A stretch of 64,000 nt of DNA from Demequina maris (GCF_000971155.1 NZ_BBLX01000008.1:56290-120289), one strand, 5' to 3'. Positions 31,539 through 40,080 are shown, counted from the first letter of the stretch. Translations and numbers: made by a program. Notes: a model not told the origin generated them from the sequence alone.

Positions 31539-32438
31539 CTACGCCTCGTGCGCCAGGCCGAGCTCGATGAGCCGCTCCCACGCCATGCGCGCGAGGAACG
31601 GGTCGTCGAGCTCGATGTGCCGCATCGCGGCGATCAGCTGGTACGACTGGGCGCGCCACGCGGTGGAGGCGCTCACCTCGCCATAGCCGGCGTACAGCTC
31701 GTCGCGCATGTCGAGGGGGACCACGGTCGCGGCCCCGCCGAGGTCCGCGGCGGGGTCGCCGGCGCCGAACGCGTGCCAGATCAGCATGCCGGCGAAGCGC
31801 CCGCGATCGGACTGGATCGAGCGCGGCTCGAGGCGGCCGTGGGTCCAGGTGCGCGGCACGTCGACGCGGGCGGCGACGCCGGTGCGGAACAGCGCGTCCG
31901 CCGCCTCGACGTCGAGCACGCGGTTCTCCGGCGCCCCGCGCAGCGACGCGAAGACGAGCAGCCGCTCCCAGTCCTCGAGGAGGGTCGTGAGCGGCGGCGC
32001 GGTGCGGGGGTTCTCGGGGGCGTCCGCGGGGGCGGGCGCGTGGACCTCGCGCAGCGCGGCGCCGAGCTCGCGCGCCGATGCGGAGTGCAGCGGCACGAAT
32101 GCCGCCGTCGAGGCCGACACCCAGTCCACGAGCGCCCAGTGGTACGGGAAGCCCCGCCCCGGGAGCCCCGTCTCGATGGGGGCGCTCACCGGGAAGCTCC
32201 ACATGTCGAGGTGGGGCGCGACCACGTCGGCGGCGCGCGCGAACAGCGCGTCGTCCTCGGCCAGGCGGGGGAACAGCGCTCCGTGGTGGTCGCCGATGCG
32301 GATCGCGAAGTGGTCCTCGAGCGTGTAGCGGCGGCCGAGCTCGAGGTCTGCGAGGTGCGGGAACTGGTCGTCGATCAGCGCGCGGACCGTCTCGTCGTCC
32401 ACCACCAGGGGGTGTTCCGTACGCGTACCTGGGAGCAT
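31539..32438 (-). CDS. APH-fold phosphotransferase, probable pseudokinase
   Basis: 299 aa from ATG 32438, chosen because TAGGGT lies seven bases upstream (leaderless); a longer start at 32474 is possible. The fold follows the aminoglycoside phosphotransferase family and aligns by eye with the intact APH at 36694-37593 (shared HAPAPADAPENP-type segment). The catalytic HLDLHGAN of that protein is here HGRLEPRS, and the metal-binding DWGD is IWHA, so the Brenner Asp/Asn and the metal Asp are missing. It is unlikely to phosphorylate; a ligand-binding role is possible. The reading frame is intact. Confidence 0.8.
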   Translation of the reverse strand: MLPGTRTEHPLVVDDETVRALIDDQFPHLADLELGRRYTLEDHFAIRIGDHHGALFPRLAEDDALFARAADVVAPHLDMWSFPVSAPIETGLPGRGFPYHWALVDWVSASTAAFVPLHSASARELGAALREVHAPAPADAPENPRTAPPLTTLLEDWERLLVFASLRGAPENRVLDVEAADALFRTGVAARVDVPRTWTHGRLEPRSIQSDRGRFAGMLIWHAFGAGDPAADLGGAATVVPLDMRDELYAGYGEVSASTAWRAQSYQLIAAMRHIELDDPFLARMAWERLIELGLAHEA

Positions 32439-32483
32439 GCGTGCCACCCTAGCGGCGCCCGCGGGGCGCGTCACGCCTCCGCG

Positions 32484-33560
32484 TCACGCGTCGGAGGCGC
32501 GCGGCAGCACGAGCGTGAACGTCGCCCCCCGACCGGGTCCGTCCGAGCGGGCCGAGACGTCCCCGCCGTGGGCGCGCGCGAGCGAGCGTGCGATCGTGAG
32601 GCCGATGCCGCGGCCGGGCCGCTCGCCCGACCCGGGTCCCCGGTAGAAGCGCTCGAACACCCGGTGGAGCTCCTCGGGCGCGATGCCGTCGCCCTCGTCG
32701 GCGACCTCCGCCACCGCATCGTTCCCGCGCGCCTCGACCGCCACGCTGACCCGGCCGCCGTCCTCGCTGTGCGCGAGGGCGTTGCCGAGCAGGTTGACCA
32801 GCACCTGGAGGATGCGGTCGCGGTCGACCGTGACGGGCGCGGCGGCGACGACCGTCTCGAGGGTCACGCCGCGGTGGTCGAACTGCGGGCGGAGCCGGTC
32901 GGCGGCCTCCCGCGCGAGGTCCGCGAGGTCCGCGGGCGCGGTGCGCAGCGTGAGGGCGCTCTCCTCGGCGCGCGACAGCGTCGACAGGTCCTCGGCGAGG
33001 CGCTGGAGCCGCGCCGCCTCGGCCGCGACGCGCTCGTAGACCTCGGGCGACGGGTCCACGACGCCGTCGATGAGGCCCTCCATCGACCCGCGGATGGTGG
33101 TGAGCGGGGTGCGCATCTCGTGCGCGACCTCGTCGACGAGCCTTACGCGGCGCGCCTCGCCGTCGGCCAGCCGCGCGGCGAGCGCGTCGACGTCGGCCGC
33201 GACGGCCGCGAGCTCCTCCTCGGGCGGCCGCGGCACGCGCCGCGTGTAGTCGCCGGCGGCGATCGCGCGGGTCGCCTCGCGGATCGCCCCGAGGGGTCCC
33301 GCGATGCGGCGCGACATGAGGAGCGCGGCGACGGCGGCCGCGGCGAGGCCGGCGGCGGCGCCCCAGCCGAGCGCGGCGGGGAGCGCGTCCGCGAGCAGGT
33401 CGCGGGCGCTCTCCTGGTTCATCATCGTGCCGCGGCCCATGCCCATCCGGCGGGTCACCGTGACGTTGGCGACGATGGTGCCGACGACGACCAGCGCCAC
33501 GACGCCCACCGCGGCGACCGCGAGGTGGGAGGCGAGCAGGCGCCCGCGCACGGTGCTCAC
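32484..33560 (-). CDS. Sensor histidine kinase with Met-rich periplasmic loop
   Basis: 358 aa from GTG 33560 (GTGA overlap with the response regulator). Two membrane segments (about residues 10-33 and 62-80) flank a short outside loop containing RRMGMGRGTMMNQ. A HAMP region, the H-box VAHEMRTPL, N-box LVNLLGNAL and G-boxes DEGDGIA and GRGIGLTIA follow. The Met clusters resemble copper/silver-binding motifs and recur in the cotranscribed exported protein, suggesting the kinase senses a soft metal; this is inference. Confidence 0.93.
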   Translation of the reverse strand: MSTVRGRLLASHLAVAAVGVVALVVVGTIVANVTVTRRMGMGRGTMMNQESARDLLADALPAALGWGAAAGLAAAAVAALLMSRRIAGPLGAIREATRAIAAGDYTRRVPRPPEEELAAVAADVDALAARLADGEARRVRLVDEVAHEMRTPLTTIRGSMEGLIDGVVDPSPEVYERVAAEAARLQRLAEDLSTLSRAEESALTLRTAPADLADLAREAADRLRPQFDHRGVTLETVVAAAPVTVDRDRILQVLVNLLGNALAHSEDGGRVSVAVEARGNDAVAEVADEGDGIAPEELHRVFERFYRGPGSGERPGRGIGLTIARSLARAHGGDVSARSDGPGRGATFTLVLPRASDA

Positions 33561-34252
33561 GGCGCCGCCAGCTTGTAGCCGACGCCGCGCACGGTGTGCA
33601 GCAGGCGGGGGCTGTCGGCGTCGTCCCCGAGGGCGCGACGGAGCTTGCGGACGTGGACGTCGACGATGCGCTCGTCGCCGAAGAAGTCCCAGCCCCACAC
33701 GCGCTCGATGAGCTGGCGGCGGGTGAACACGCGGCCCGGCGCGGAGGCGAGCGCGGCGAGCAGGTCGAACTCGAGCGCCGTGAGGGTGGCCGGGGCGCCG
33801 TCGACGGTGACCTCCCGCCCCGCGAGGTCGATGCCCACGTCGCCGACGTCGAGCCGGTCGGCGCCGCGCGCGCCGCCGTCGCCGCGGCGCAGGATGGCGC
33901 GCACCCGGGCGACCACCTCGCGCGGGCTGAACGGCTTGGTGACGTAGTCGTCGGCGCCCACCTCGAGCCCGACGATGCGGTCGGCCTCCTCCGCGCGCGC
34001 GGTCAGCATGAGCACCGGCACGTCGGACGTGCGACGGATGCGCCGGAGCGTCTCCACGCCGTCGATGCCCGGCAGGCGGACGTCGAGCAGGACGAGGGCG
34101 ATCGGGTCGCGCGAGAGGACCGCGAGGGCGTCCTCGCCGCTCGCGGCCTCCGCGACGTCGAAGCCGTCGCGACGCAGGTAGCCGCCGACGAGGTCGCGGA
34201 TGTTCTCCTCGTCGTCGACCACCAGCACGGTGCGTCCGCCCACGCTCGTCAT
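33557..34252 (-). CDS. OmpR/PhoB-family response regulator
   Basis: 231 aa. Receiver domain with the phospho-acceptor Asp in LVLLDVRLP, Lys in VTKPFSP, and a C-terminal winged helix (RQLIERVWGWDFFGDERIVDVHVRKLRR). It is transcribed after a DUF2202 gene (one base between stop and start) and before its kinase. Direct repeats TCCGTGAAG, 11 bp apart, upstream of the DUF2202 gene are a likely binding site for autoregulation. Confidence 0.94.
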   Translation of the reverse strand: MTSVGGRTVLVVDDEENIRDLVGGYLRRDGFDVAEAASGEDALAVLSRDPIALVLLDVRLPGIDGVETLRRIRRTSDVPVLMLTARAEEADRIVGLEVGADDYVTKPFSPREVVARVRAILRRGDGGARGADRLDVGDVGIDLAGREVTVDGAPATLTALEFDLLAALASAPGRVFTRRQLIERVWGWDFFGDERIVDVHVRKLRRALGDDADSPRLLHTVRGVGYKLAAP

Positions 34253-34253
34253 C

Positions 34254-35048
34254 CTACGGAGCGGGGACGCCCGTGATGTCCTCCACCTCGGCCGGATCCA
34301 GGACCGATGCCTCGTAGGTCGCCCCCGAGGCGTCGAGCGCCCGGACGAAGGCCGTGAGGTGATGCTCGCTCGCGTGCTCGAGGTGCGCGTACACGGTCGC
34401 GACGGCGTCGGAGTCGACGTCCTGGGCGCGGAGGTCCGCGATGTCGGTCTCCTCGACCAGCGCCCCGACGCCGAGCGCCGCGGTCACGGACTCGGAGCCC
34501 TGCGCGAGCAGCTCGTCGTACATGGCCTGGATGTCGGCATCGGCGTACACCCCGGCCTCGGCGCCGTCGGTGGGGTCGTCGAGGCCGTACGCCTCGATGA
34601 GCCCGAGCACCGCGTCGAGGTGCCGGTCCTCGGCGCCCGCGATCCTGTCGAACGTCGACAGGTCCCAGGCCTCCGCGAGCTCGACGTAGAGGTCGCGCGC
34701 CATGCGCTCCTCGTCCGCCATCGTGGCGAGCGACGCCGCGTCCGCATCGGTCGCGTCGCCCTCGACGACCGCGTCCTCGAGGCACGTGCCGTCGCGGTCG
34801 CCGAGGCTTCCGCCGTTCATCATGCCCATGCCTCCGGCGCGGCGGCCGGTCGCGTCGTCGTCATCGTCGCGGCCCCAGCCGCCGCCCATCATCATGCCCA
34901 TGCCCGTCTCGATGCGGGTCTGGTCGCCGTTGCCGGCGTCGTCGTCGCTGCCGCCGTTGCCGGATCCGGCCCAGGCCGCGACCGGGATCGCCAGGAGCGC
35001 CGCGCCGGTCGCGCCGGCGAGCACCAGGCGTGTGGTCCGCGTGGTCAT
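34254..35048 (-). CDS. Exported DUF2202 ferritin-like protein with Met/Asp-rich N-terminus
   Basis: 264 aa. Signal peptide MTTRTTRLVLAGATGAALLAIPVAAWA, then a low-complexity stretch with MGMMMGGGWGRDDDDD and MGMMNGGS, then the all-helical DUF2202 domain: ATMADEERMARDLYVELAEAW, IAGAEDRHLDAVLGLIEAYG. The conserved Glu/His pairs imply a ferritin-like four-helix metal site. AAGGAG precedes ATG 35048. First gene of the operon with the two-component system, so probably its main output. Likely binds or stores metal at the cell surface. Confidence 0.85.
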   Translation of the reverse strand: MTTRTTRLVLAGATGAALLAIPVAAWAGSGNGGSDDDAGNGDQTRIETGMGMMMGGGWGRDDDDDATGRRAGGMGMMNGGSLGDRDGTCLEDAVVEGDATDADAASLATMADEERMARDLYVELAEAWDLSTFDRIAGAEDRHLDAVLGLIEAYGLDDPTDGAEAGVYADADIQAMYDELLAQGSESVTAALGVGALVEETDIADLRAQDVDSDAVATVYAHLEHASEHHLTAFVRALDASGATYEASVLDPAEVEDITGVPAP

Positions 35049-35091
35049 CGGGGTCTCCTTCCCTCGGATGACCCCAGTCCATCGCCCGCGT

Positions 35092-35131
35092 GTGAAGCGC
35101 CGCGGGGCGCGTCCGTGAAGATTCCGTGAAG
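35092..35131 (-). promoter_or_regulatory. Direct-repeat response-regulator box upstream of the DUF2202-RR-HK operon
   Basis: TCCGTGAAG occurs at 35112-35120 and 35123-35131, exactly 11 bp apart, and a third GTGAAG lies at 35092-35097. On the operon strand this reads CTTCACGGA twice. Tandem repeats with an 11-bp period are the usual target of OmpR-family dimers. They lie 44-83 bases upstream of the DUF2202 start, suiting activation. Confidence 0.55.
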
Positions 35132-35698
35132 TCAGATCCCCAGGAGGTCGCGCCGCGACCGCCAGTCGCGGGCGAGCAGGCCGAAGATCGCGTCGTCGGA
35201 CACCTCGTCCTCGACCCAGAACGCCTCGCGCTTCACGCCCTCCGCCTCGAAGCCGAGCCGCTTGAGCACCTGGATCGAGCGCTCGTTGTCGGGATGCGTG
35301 GACGCCTCGACCCGGTGGACCCCGGTGACGTCGACGAGGTGGTCGATGAGTGCGGCGGCCGCCTCGGTCGCGTAGCCCTTGCGGCGCGCCCAGCTGTGCA
35401 GCGTGTAGCCGATCTCCGCGGTGTGACCGTGCTCGTGGAGGTAGACCGCCACGTCGCCCACGGTGCGCCCGTCCGCGACGCGCTGCACGTCGAGCTGGTA
35501 CCAGTGGCCCGGCGTGGGGCCGTCGTGCCGCCCGCTCTCCTCGATCAGCGCGAGCGCCTTCTCCACCGAGTAGGGGACCCGCCAGGCCTGATACATCGCC
35601 GTCTCCGGGTCCGAGCGGCGCGCGGCGAAGTCCTCGGCGTCCTCCTCCGTGAAGGGACGGAGGACGAGCCGGGACGTGCGAAGGGGTGCGAAAGCCAC
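35132..35698 (-). CDS. RimJ/RimL-type GNAT acetyltransferase
   Basis: 188 aa from GTG 35698, chosen because TATCGT ends six bases upstream; an ATG at 35719 would add seven residues. The family start LRTSRLVLRPFTEEDAEDF, the acetyl-CoA loop RRKGYATEAAAALIDH and the end NERSIQVLKRLGFEAEG match the RimJ/L branch acting on N-terminal or small-molecule amines. The stop lies right at the response-regulator box of the downstream operon. Confidence 0.85.
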   Translation of the reverse strand: MAFAPLRTSRLVLRPFTEEDAEDFAARRSDPETAMYQAWRVPYSVEKALALIEESGRHDGPTPGHWYQLDVQRVADGRTVGDVAVYLHEHGHTAEIGYTLHSWARRKGYATEAAAALIDHLVDVTGVHRVEASTHPDNERSIQVLKRLGFEAEGVKREAFWVEDEVSDDAIFGLLARDWRSRRDLLGI

Positions 35699-35756
35699 GG
35701 GCACACGATAGCCGGGCATAACGATGTGACCCCCGCATTTCGTGCGTTTGAATTAG

Positions 35757-35814
35757 GCAACGTCGCCGTTGCGGATGTGGTCTACACTGCACTGGTGAGG
35801 TAAGGCTTGCCTGC
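35757..35814 (+). promoter_or_regulatory. Promoter region of the siderophore-interacting gene with IdeR/DtxR-like iron box
   Basis: TGAGGTAAGGCTTGCCTGC (35796-35814) matches 13 of 19 positions of the iron-box consensus TTAGGTTAGGCTAACCTAA. It sits just after a TACACT -10 candidate (35783-35788), where a repressor would block transcription. Upstream is a second palindrome, GCAACG-TCGC-CGTTGC (35757-35772), which covers the expected -35 position. Iron repression fits the downstream gene. Confidence 0.65.
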
Positions 35815-35850
35815 CTCGTCGGCCCCTCCCGATCCCCCGAACGGAGCCCC

Positions 35851-36684
35851 ATGGAGACCACGCACGGCGCCACCGTCACCTCCGTCGAGCAGGTCACGCC
35901 CCACATGGTGCGCCTGCGTCTGCGGCTCGACGAACCCGGCGCGTGGGTCTCGGACGGCACCCCGGACGAGTGCGTGCACGTCGAGGTGGGCGCGACCACG
36001 AACGACGCCGACGGCCACAGCGCGCGCCACTACACGGTGAGCGGCCACACGCCCGACGGCTTCGAGCTCGAGGTCTTCCTGCACGGCGACGGCCCGGGTG
36101 CGACCTGGGCCCGCACCGCGCGCCCGGGCGACCGCACCGAGGTCTCGGACTCCAAGGGCTACTACGCGGTCCCCAAGGGCGCCGGCGTGCGCGTGCTCGT
36201 CGGCGATGCCACGGCGCTGCCCGCGATCGCGCGGATCCTCGCGGAGGCGGCCGCGGACGAGGTCTTCCACGTCGTGGTCGAGCTGTCCGACCTCGCCGAC
36301 GCGCGCGAGCTGCCCACCGCGGCGACCGCGACGGTCGACTGGCGCCTCGCCGGCAACGGCACCCGCGCCTCCGCGCTCAAGGCGGTCCTGGGCGCGCTCC
36401 GCGACAGCCACCTCGACCCGACGGATCAGGCGTACGTGTGGGTCGCGTGCGAGGCGAAGGAGTCGCGCGCGATCCGTCAGATGCTGCGCCGCGAGTACGG
36501 GCTGCCCCTCACCCACTTCCGCATCGTCGGCTACTGGCACTTCGACCTCGCCCACGCGCTGCGCGTGTGGGAGGAGGCGTCGGAGCAGACCAAGGCGGAC
36601 TACCTCGCGCTGTGGCGGGACGACCGCTCGGACGAGGAGAACTGGGTCGAGCTCGAGCCGTTCCTGCAGAAGATGGGCGCCTGA
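35851..36684 (+). CDS. Siderophore-interacting protein (ViuB/SIP family ferric reductase)
   Basis: 277 aa. Reduces ferric siderophores in the cytoplasm with an NAD(P)H-flavin system. The FAD-binding motif is RHYTVSGH, followed by the flavin loop and the C-terminal YVWVACEAKESRAIRQMLRREYGL segment typical of SIP proteins. ATG 35851 lies 36 bases after an iron box. No siderophore transporter or synthesis gene is in the window. Confidence 0.92.
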   Translation: METTHGATVTSVEQVTPHMVRLRLRLDEPGAWVSDGTPDECVHVEVGATTNDADGHSARHYTVSGHTPDGFELEVFLHGDGPGATWARTARPGDRTEVSDSKGYYAVPKGAGVRVLVGDATALPAIARILAEAAADEVFHVVVELSDLADARELPTAATATVDWRLAGNGTRASALKAVLGALRDSHLDPTDQAYVWVACEAKESRAIRQMLRREYGLPLTHFRIVGYWHFDLAHALRVWEEASEQTKADYLALWRDDRSDEENWVELEPFLQKMGA

Positions 36685-36693
36685 GCCCACGCC

Positions 36694-37593
36694 TCACGCG
36701 GACGCGACGTCCAGGTCGATCAGGGCGCGCCTGCCCGCGTCGCGGTACGGCTGCTCGTCCAGCGACGCGAGGGTGACCGCATAGGCGACCGCCTCCGCGC
36801 GCATGCGCTGCAGCGCGGCCTCGTCGAGCGGCGTGACCGCGTCGTCGTAGCCCTTGAGCAGGTCGCGCAGCCGTGAGGTGCCCACCAGGCACCAGGCCTG
36901 CCCGAGGTCCGTGGCCGGGTCCGCGACGCCCAGGTCGCCCCAGTCGAGGATGCCGCCGAGCCGTCCCCGGTGGCTCAGCACGTTCGCGCCGTGCAGGTCG
37001 AGGTGGGCCCACGTCTCGAGGGGCCGGCGCTGCAGCGCGCCCGCGTGGAAGTGCTCCCGGGCGAGGTCGGCGTCGAGCGCGACGCCGATCTCCAGGATCC
37101 GCTCGATGCGGTCGTCGAAGCGCTCCGCCCGCTCCGCGAGCGGGGTCGACCGGAACGGGTTGCGCGGCGCGTCGGGCGGGGCCGGTGCGTGCAGCTGCGC
37201 GAGGGCGCGCCCGAGGTCCGCCGCGCCGCGCCCGCTCAGCGGCGCGACGTACGCGGGCGTCCCCGGCAGCCACGGGACGACAGCCCAGGCCCACGGCACC
37301 TCGTCCGACGGACCGCCTAACCGCTCGGGCACGGGAGCGGCGAAGCCCCACCCGGGGGCGAGGCGCGGGAGCCAGACGTGCTCCCGCTCGATGAGCTGCG
37401 CGGCGTGCGCGCGGCGGGGGATCCGCACGGCGAGCGTGTCGCCCAGCCGGACGGTGATGTTGTCCCAGCCCTCGTACGTGTCGCCGAGGGGCAGCGCGGC
37501 GAGGTCCGGATGGTCGCGCTCGAGCAGCGAGCGGACCGTGGCGTGCGAGACGGTGACGTCGGCGGCGGGACCCGACCACCCCGTTGTGCTCAT
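36694..37593 (-). CDS. APH-family phosphotransferase (intact)
   Basis: 299 aa. Aminoglycoside-phosphotransferase/choline-kinase fold with the catalytic loop WAHLDLHGANVL, metal-binding Asp in GILDWGDLGVADPATDLGQAW, and an N-lobe VRLGDTLAVRIPRR with Arg at the usual Lys position. Many actinobacterial genomes encode such proteins with unknown small-molecule substrates; antibiotic resistance is not implied. TAGCCT six bases before ATG 37593 indicates a leaderless transcript. Convergent with the SIP gene, nine bases apart. Confidence 0.85.
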   Translation of the reverse strand: MSTTGWSGPAADVTVSHATVRSLLERDHPDLAALPLGDTYEGWDNITVRLGDTLAVRIPRRAHAAQLIEREHVWLPRLAPGWGFAAPVPERLGGPSDEVPWAWAVVPWLPGTPAYVAPLSGRGAADLGRALAQLHAPAPPDAPRNPFRSTPLAERAERFDDRIERILEIGVALDADLAREHFHAGALQRRPLETWAHLDLHGANVLSHRGRLGGILDWGDLGVADPATDLGQAWCLVGTSRLRDLLKGYDDAVTPLDEAALQRMRAEAVAYAVTLASLDEQPYRDAGRRALIDLDVASA

Positions 37594-37633
37594 GCGACGA
37601 GGCTACGGGCGCCCTCCCCGCGCCGCCACCCGA

Positions 37634-38881
37634 TCACGCGAAGAGCGTCTCCCCCACGAAGCCGCCCTCCGCGCACCCCGGCGGGATCGCCCACACGCCC
37701 GAGCCGATGGGCGTGGTCCACGTGTTGAGCAGGTCCACCTCGGCCATGCGCTGCTGCAGCGGGGTGAACTGCGTCGCGACGTCGCGCTGCCACGAGCCGA
37801 ACAGCAGGCCGACGTTCGACACCGCGGGCCGGCCCTGCGAGTCCAGCGCCCCGGCCTCGACCGGGTCGTCGTAGTTGTAGCCGATGCGGACGATGCGCCG
37901 CGCGGGATCCTCGACGCGTGCGCGCGCGACGTGCGCGGCGGGGTTGACGACGGTGAAGCCGCTCGCGTCGGTCGCCTCGAGGTCGACGTCGTCGTGCTCG
38001 GAGCCGCCGGTGAGCGGCGCGCCGTCGGACAGGCGCCGGCCCACGGCGTTCTCGCGCCCGTCGACGCCCACCTCGTCCCACGTCTCGAGGTTCATCGCGA
38101 TGCGGCGCAGGACGAGCGACGTGCCGCCGCGCAGCCACGCGGGCGCGTCGGACCCGGCCCAGACGGCGGCCGCGAACCCCTCGTCCTCGGGCTTCGGGGT
38201 GGTCGAGCCGTCGACCTGGCCGAACAGGTTGCGCATCGTGGTGCCGTGCGGATCCGAGCCGTACGCGCGGCGGAAGCCGTCCTGGCGCCACCGCAGCGTC
38301 GCGAAGCCGCGCGAGTCGCGCACGAGCATGCGCAGCAGGTGCGAGATGGCGGTGCGGTCGTCGCCGTGCAGCAGCACCACGAGGTCGCCGCCGGACCAGC
38401 GGTCCTCGAGCGCGTCGATCTGCGGGAAGGCGGGCAGGGGCGCGAGCCAGTCCGGCACGGCCGCGCCGATGCGCCGCACCGCCTCGCGGCCGAGCCCGAA
38501 GGTCGCGGTGAGCCCGGCGGGCCGGATCGCGAGCTCGGGCTCCAGGTCCGCGAGCGCGCCGCGACCCTGGGTGATGCGCGCCGCATCGTCCGACAGGAGG
38601 CTCAGCCACGCCCGCATGCCGGTGCGGTCCGTCCCGTCGAGGAGGTCGAAGGCCGCGTAGGTGGCGTACGCGCCGGGTGCCGACGTCACGCCGGCCTGGT
38701 GCGCGCCGTGGAACGGGACGATGCGCTCGCCGTTGACGCCCGCCGTGTCGGCCTGAGGGCCCGGACCGGGCAGGAGGCCCGCCCGGTCCGCACCGAGCGC
38801 GGCGGCGGCGCCCACGCCGACGGCGGCCCCTCCGAGGAGGAGCTGCCGCCGGTTGGGGCCGCGTCGTGCGGTGGTGTCCAT
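37634..38881 (-). CDS. DyP-type haem peroxidase, Tat-exported (EfeB-like)
   Basis: 415 aa. Twin-arginine signal NRRQLLLGGAAVGVGAAAALG at residues ~10-30. The DyP signature is FGQVDGS (catalytic Asp), with the proximal haem His in NPAAHVARAR and a distal Arg in ARRIVRIGYNYDD. B/P-type DyP peroxidases include EfeB, part of ferrous iron uptake, but efeU and efeO are absent. It is the third gene of an operon with a membrane protein and a PCuAC copper chaperone (two bases after the chaperone stop), so a copper/haem oxidative role is plausible. Confidence 0.9.
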   Translation of the reverse strand: MDTTARRGPNRRQLLLGGAAVGVGAAAALGADRAGLLPGPGPQADTAGVNGERIVPFHGAHQAGVTSAPGAYATYAAFDLLDGTDRTGMRAWLSLLSDDAARITQGRGALADLEPELAIRPAGLTATFGLGREAVRRIGAAVPDWLAPLPAFPQIDALEDRWSGGDLVVLLHGDDRTAISHLLRMLVRDSRGFATLRWRQDGFRRAYGSDPHGTTMRNLFGQVDGSTTPKPEDEGFAAAVWAGSDAPAWLRGGTSLVLRRIAMNLETWDEVGVDGRENAVGRRLSDGAPLTGGSEHDDVDLEATDASGFTVVNPAAHVARARVEDPARRIVRIGYNYDDPVEAGALDSQGRPAVSNVGLLFGSWQRDVATQFTPLQQRMAEVDLLNTWTTPIGSGVWAIPPGCAEGGFVGETLFA

Positions 38882-38883
38882 GC

Positions 38884-39399
38884 TCAGTGCGACTCGTCCG
38901 CGTCGGCCGAGTGGTCCATCTCCATGGACTCGCCGTCGTAGTCCTCGTTGCCGCCGTCGAAGTCCTTCGCGGTGGCGGTGAACTCGACGGTCGCGCCGTC
39001 CTCGAGCTCGAGCGTGAAGGCGACCTCGTCGCCGGCGGCGATCGGCTCCTCGACGCCCATGAGCATGAGGTGGAGGCCGCCGGGCTGCAGCGTGACGGAG
39101 CCGCCGGCGGGCACCGTGAAGCCGCCGTCCTTCTCCTGCATCTGGCCGTCGACCACCTCGTGGAGCTCGACCATGGGCGCGGCGTCGGACGAGGCGGCCA
39201 CCACGGTGAGGTCCTCGTCGGTGGCGTTGGTGAGGGTGCCGAAGCCGGCGGTCATGCCGGAGTCGACGGACTTGACCCAGGGGTCGGTGACGGTGAGGGC
39301 GTCCTCGGCGGACGCGGTATCGGAGGCGCAGCCGGCGAGCGCGGTCGCGGCGGCGAGGGCGAGGGCGGCGGTGGCGAGGTAGCGGGGACGGGTGAACAT
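38884..39399 (-). CDS. PCuAC-family periplasmic copper chaperone lipoprotein
   Basis: 171 aa. Lipobox LAGC after a hydrophobic signal. The PCuAC domain starts TVTDPWVKSVDSGMTAGFGTL, with the Cu(I) ligands in MVELHEVV, a Met about ten residues on, and GGLHLMLMG (the H(M)x10Mx21HxM pattern). It ends in an acidic His/Met tail (MEMDHSADADESH). It delivers copper to extracellular cuproproteins, often cytochrome oxidase. DyP peroxidase gene follows. Confidence 0.92.
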   Translation of the reverse strand: MFTRPRYLATAALALAAATALAGCASDTASAEDALTVTDPWVKSVDSGMTAGFGTLTNATDEDLTVVAASSDAAPMVELHEVVDGQMQEKDGGFTVPAGGSVTLQPGGLHLMLMGVEEPIAAGDEVAFTLELEDGATVEFTATAKDFDGGNEDYDGESMEMDHSADADESH

Positions 39400-39489
39400 G
39401 ACTCTCCTGTGGTGGTGCGCGCGCGTGCGTGGGCACGCCGGCGCGCGGCTTGCCTGAAAGGGGTGCGCGGGATCCGCGCGGGTGGCTCG

Positions 39490-40080
39490 TCAGGCGGCCA
39501 CGGGAGGCGCGCGGCTCGCGCGGCACGCGAGCGCGACGGGGAGGGCGGCGCGCTCGGCGGGCGCCAGGAGGACGATGCGGCGGAGCGGGGCGGGCAAGGT
39601 CGCCGACTCGACGCGCAGGCCGGCGAGCAGCGCACGGGCGACGAGCGCGGCCACGGCGGCGATGGCGCCCAGCAGCGCCCCGGCACGCCGGATGCCAACG
39701 TAGGTGACCGCTCCGGCGAGCGCGTGCGCGAGCGGCATCGACGCGGCGTGCGCGTGGACCGCGGTGCCCGCGATGGCGTCCGCGATCGCGGACGGGTCGT
39801 GGCCCGCGTGGCCGTCGAGCGCGACCGGGGCGACCGCGCCCAGGGAGAACGAGGTGTGCAGCGCGGCCTGGCTCGCGACCACGATCGCGGCGAGGCGCCA
39901 GCGGCCCAGCGGACGCCCGGCGAGCTGGGCGGCGACGGCGAAGGACGCGCCCAGCGGCGCGAGGACCGCGAGGAGGCTCGGGGCGTGCCCGCCGGCGAGG
40001 ACGTGGAGCGCGAGCGCGGAGAACGTGGACAGCGCGGCGGCGCCCGCGGCGCGGCCCAGCCTCGACACGCTCTCGTTCAC
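39490..40080 (-). CDS. Multi-pass membrane protein of the copper operon, unknown function
   Basis: 196 aa from GTG 40080, with about five hydrophobic helices and scattered His/Met (LALHVLAGGHAPS, DGHAGHDPS, AVHAHAASMPLAHAL). The histidines at helix ends suggest metal coordination. It is first in the order membrane protein, PCuAC, DyP. I do not recognise the family; similar His-rich membrane proteins commonly accompany PCuAC genes in actinobacteria. Confidence 0.7.
   Translation of the reverse strand: MNESVSRLGRAAGAAALSTFSALALHVLAGGHAPSLLAVLAPLGASFAVAAQLAGRPLGRWRLAAIVVASQAALHTSFSLGAVAPVALDGHAGHDPSAIADAIAGTAVHAHAASMPLAHALAGAVTYVGIRRAGALLGAIAAVAALVARALLAGLRVESATLPAPLRRIVLLAPAERAALPVALACRASRAPPVAA

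Noticed and set aside
36694..37593. Aminoglycoside resistance gene
   Set aside because: APH-fold proteins are numerous in actinobacteria and mostly not resistance enzymes; no mobile context.
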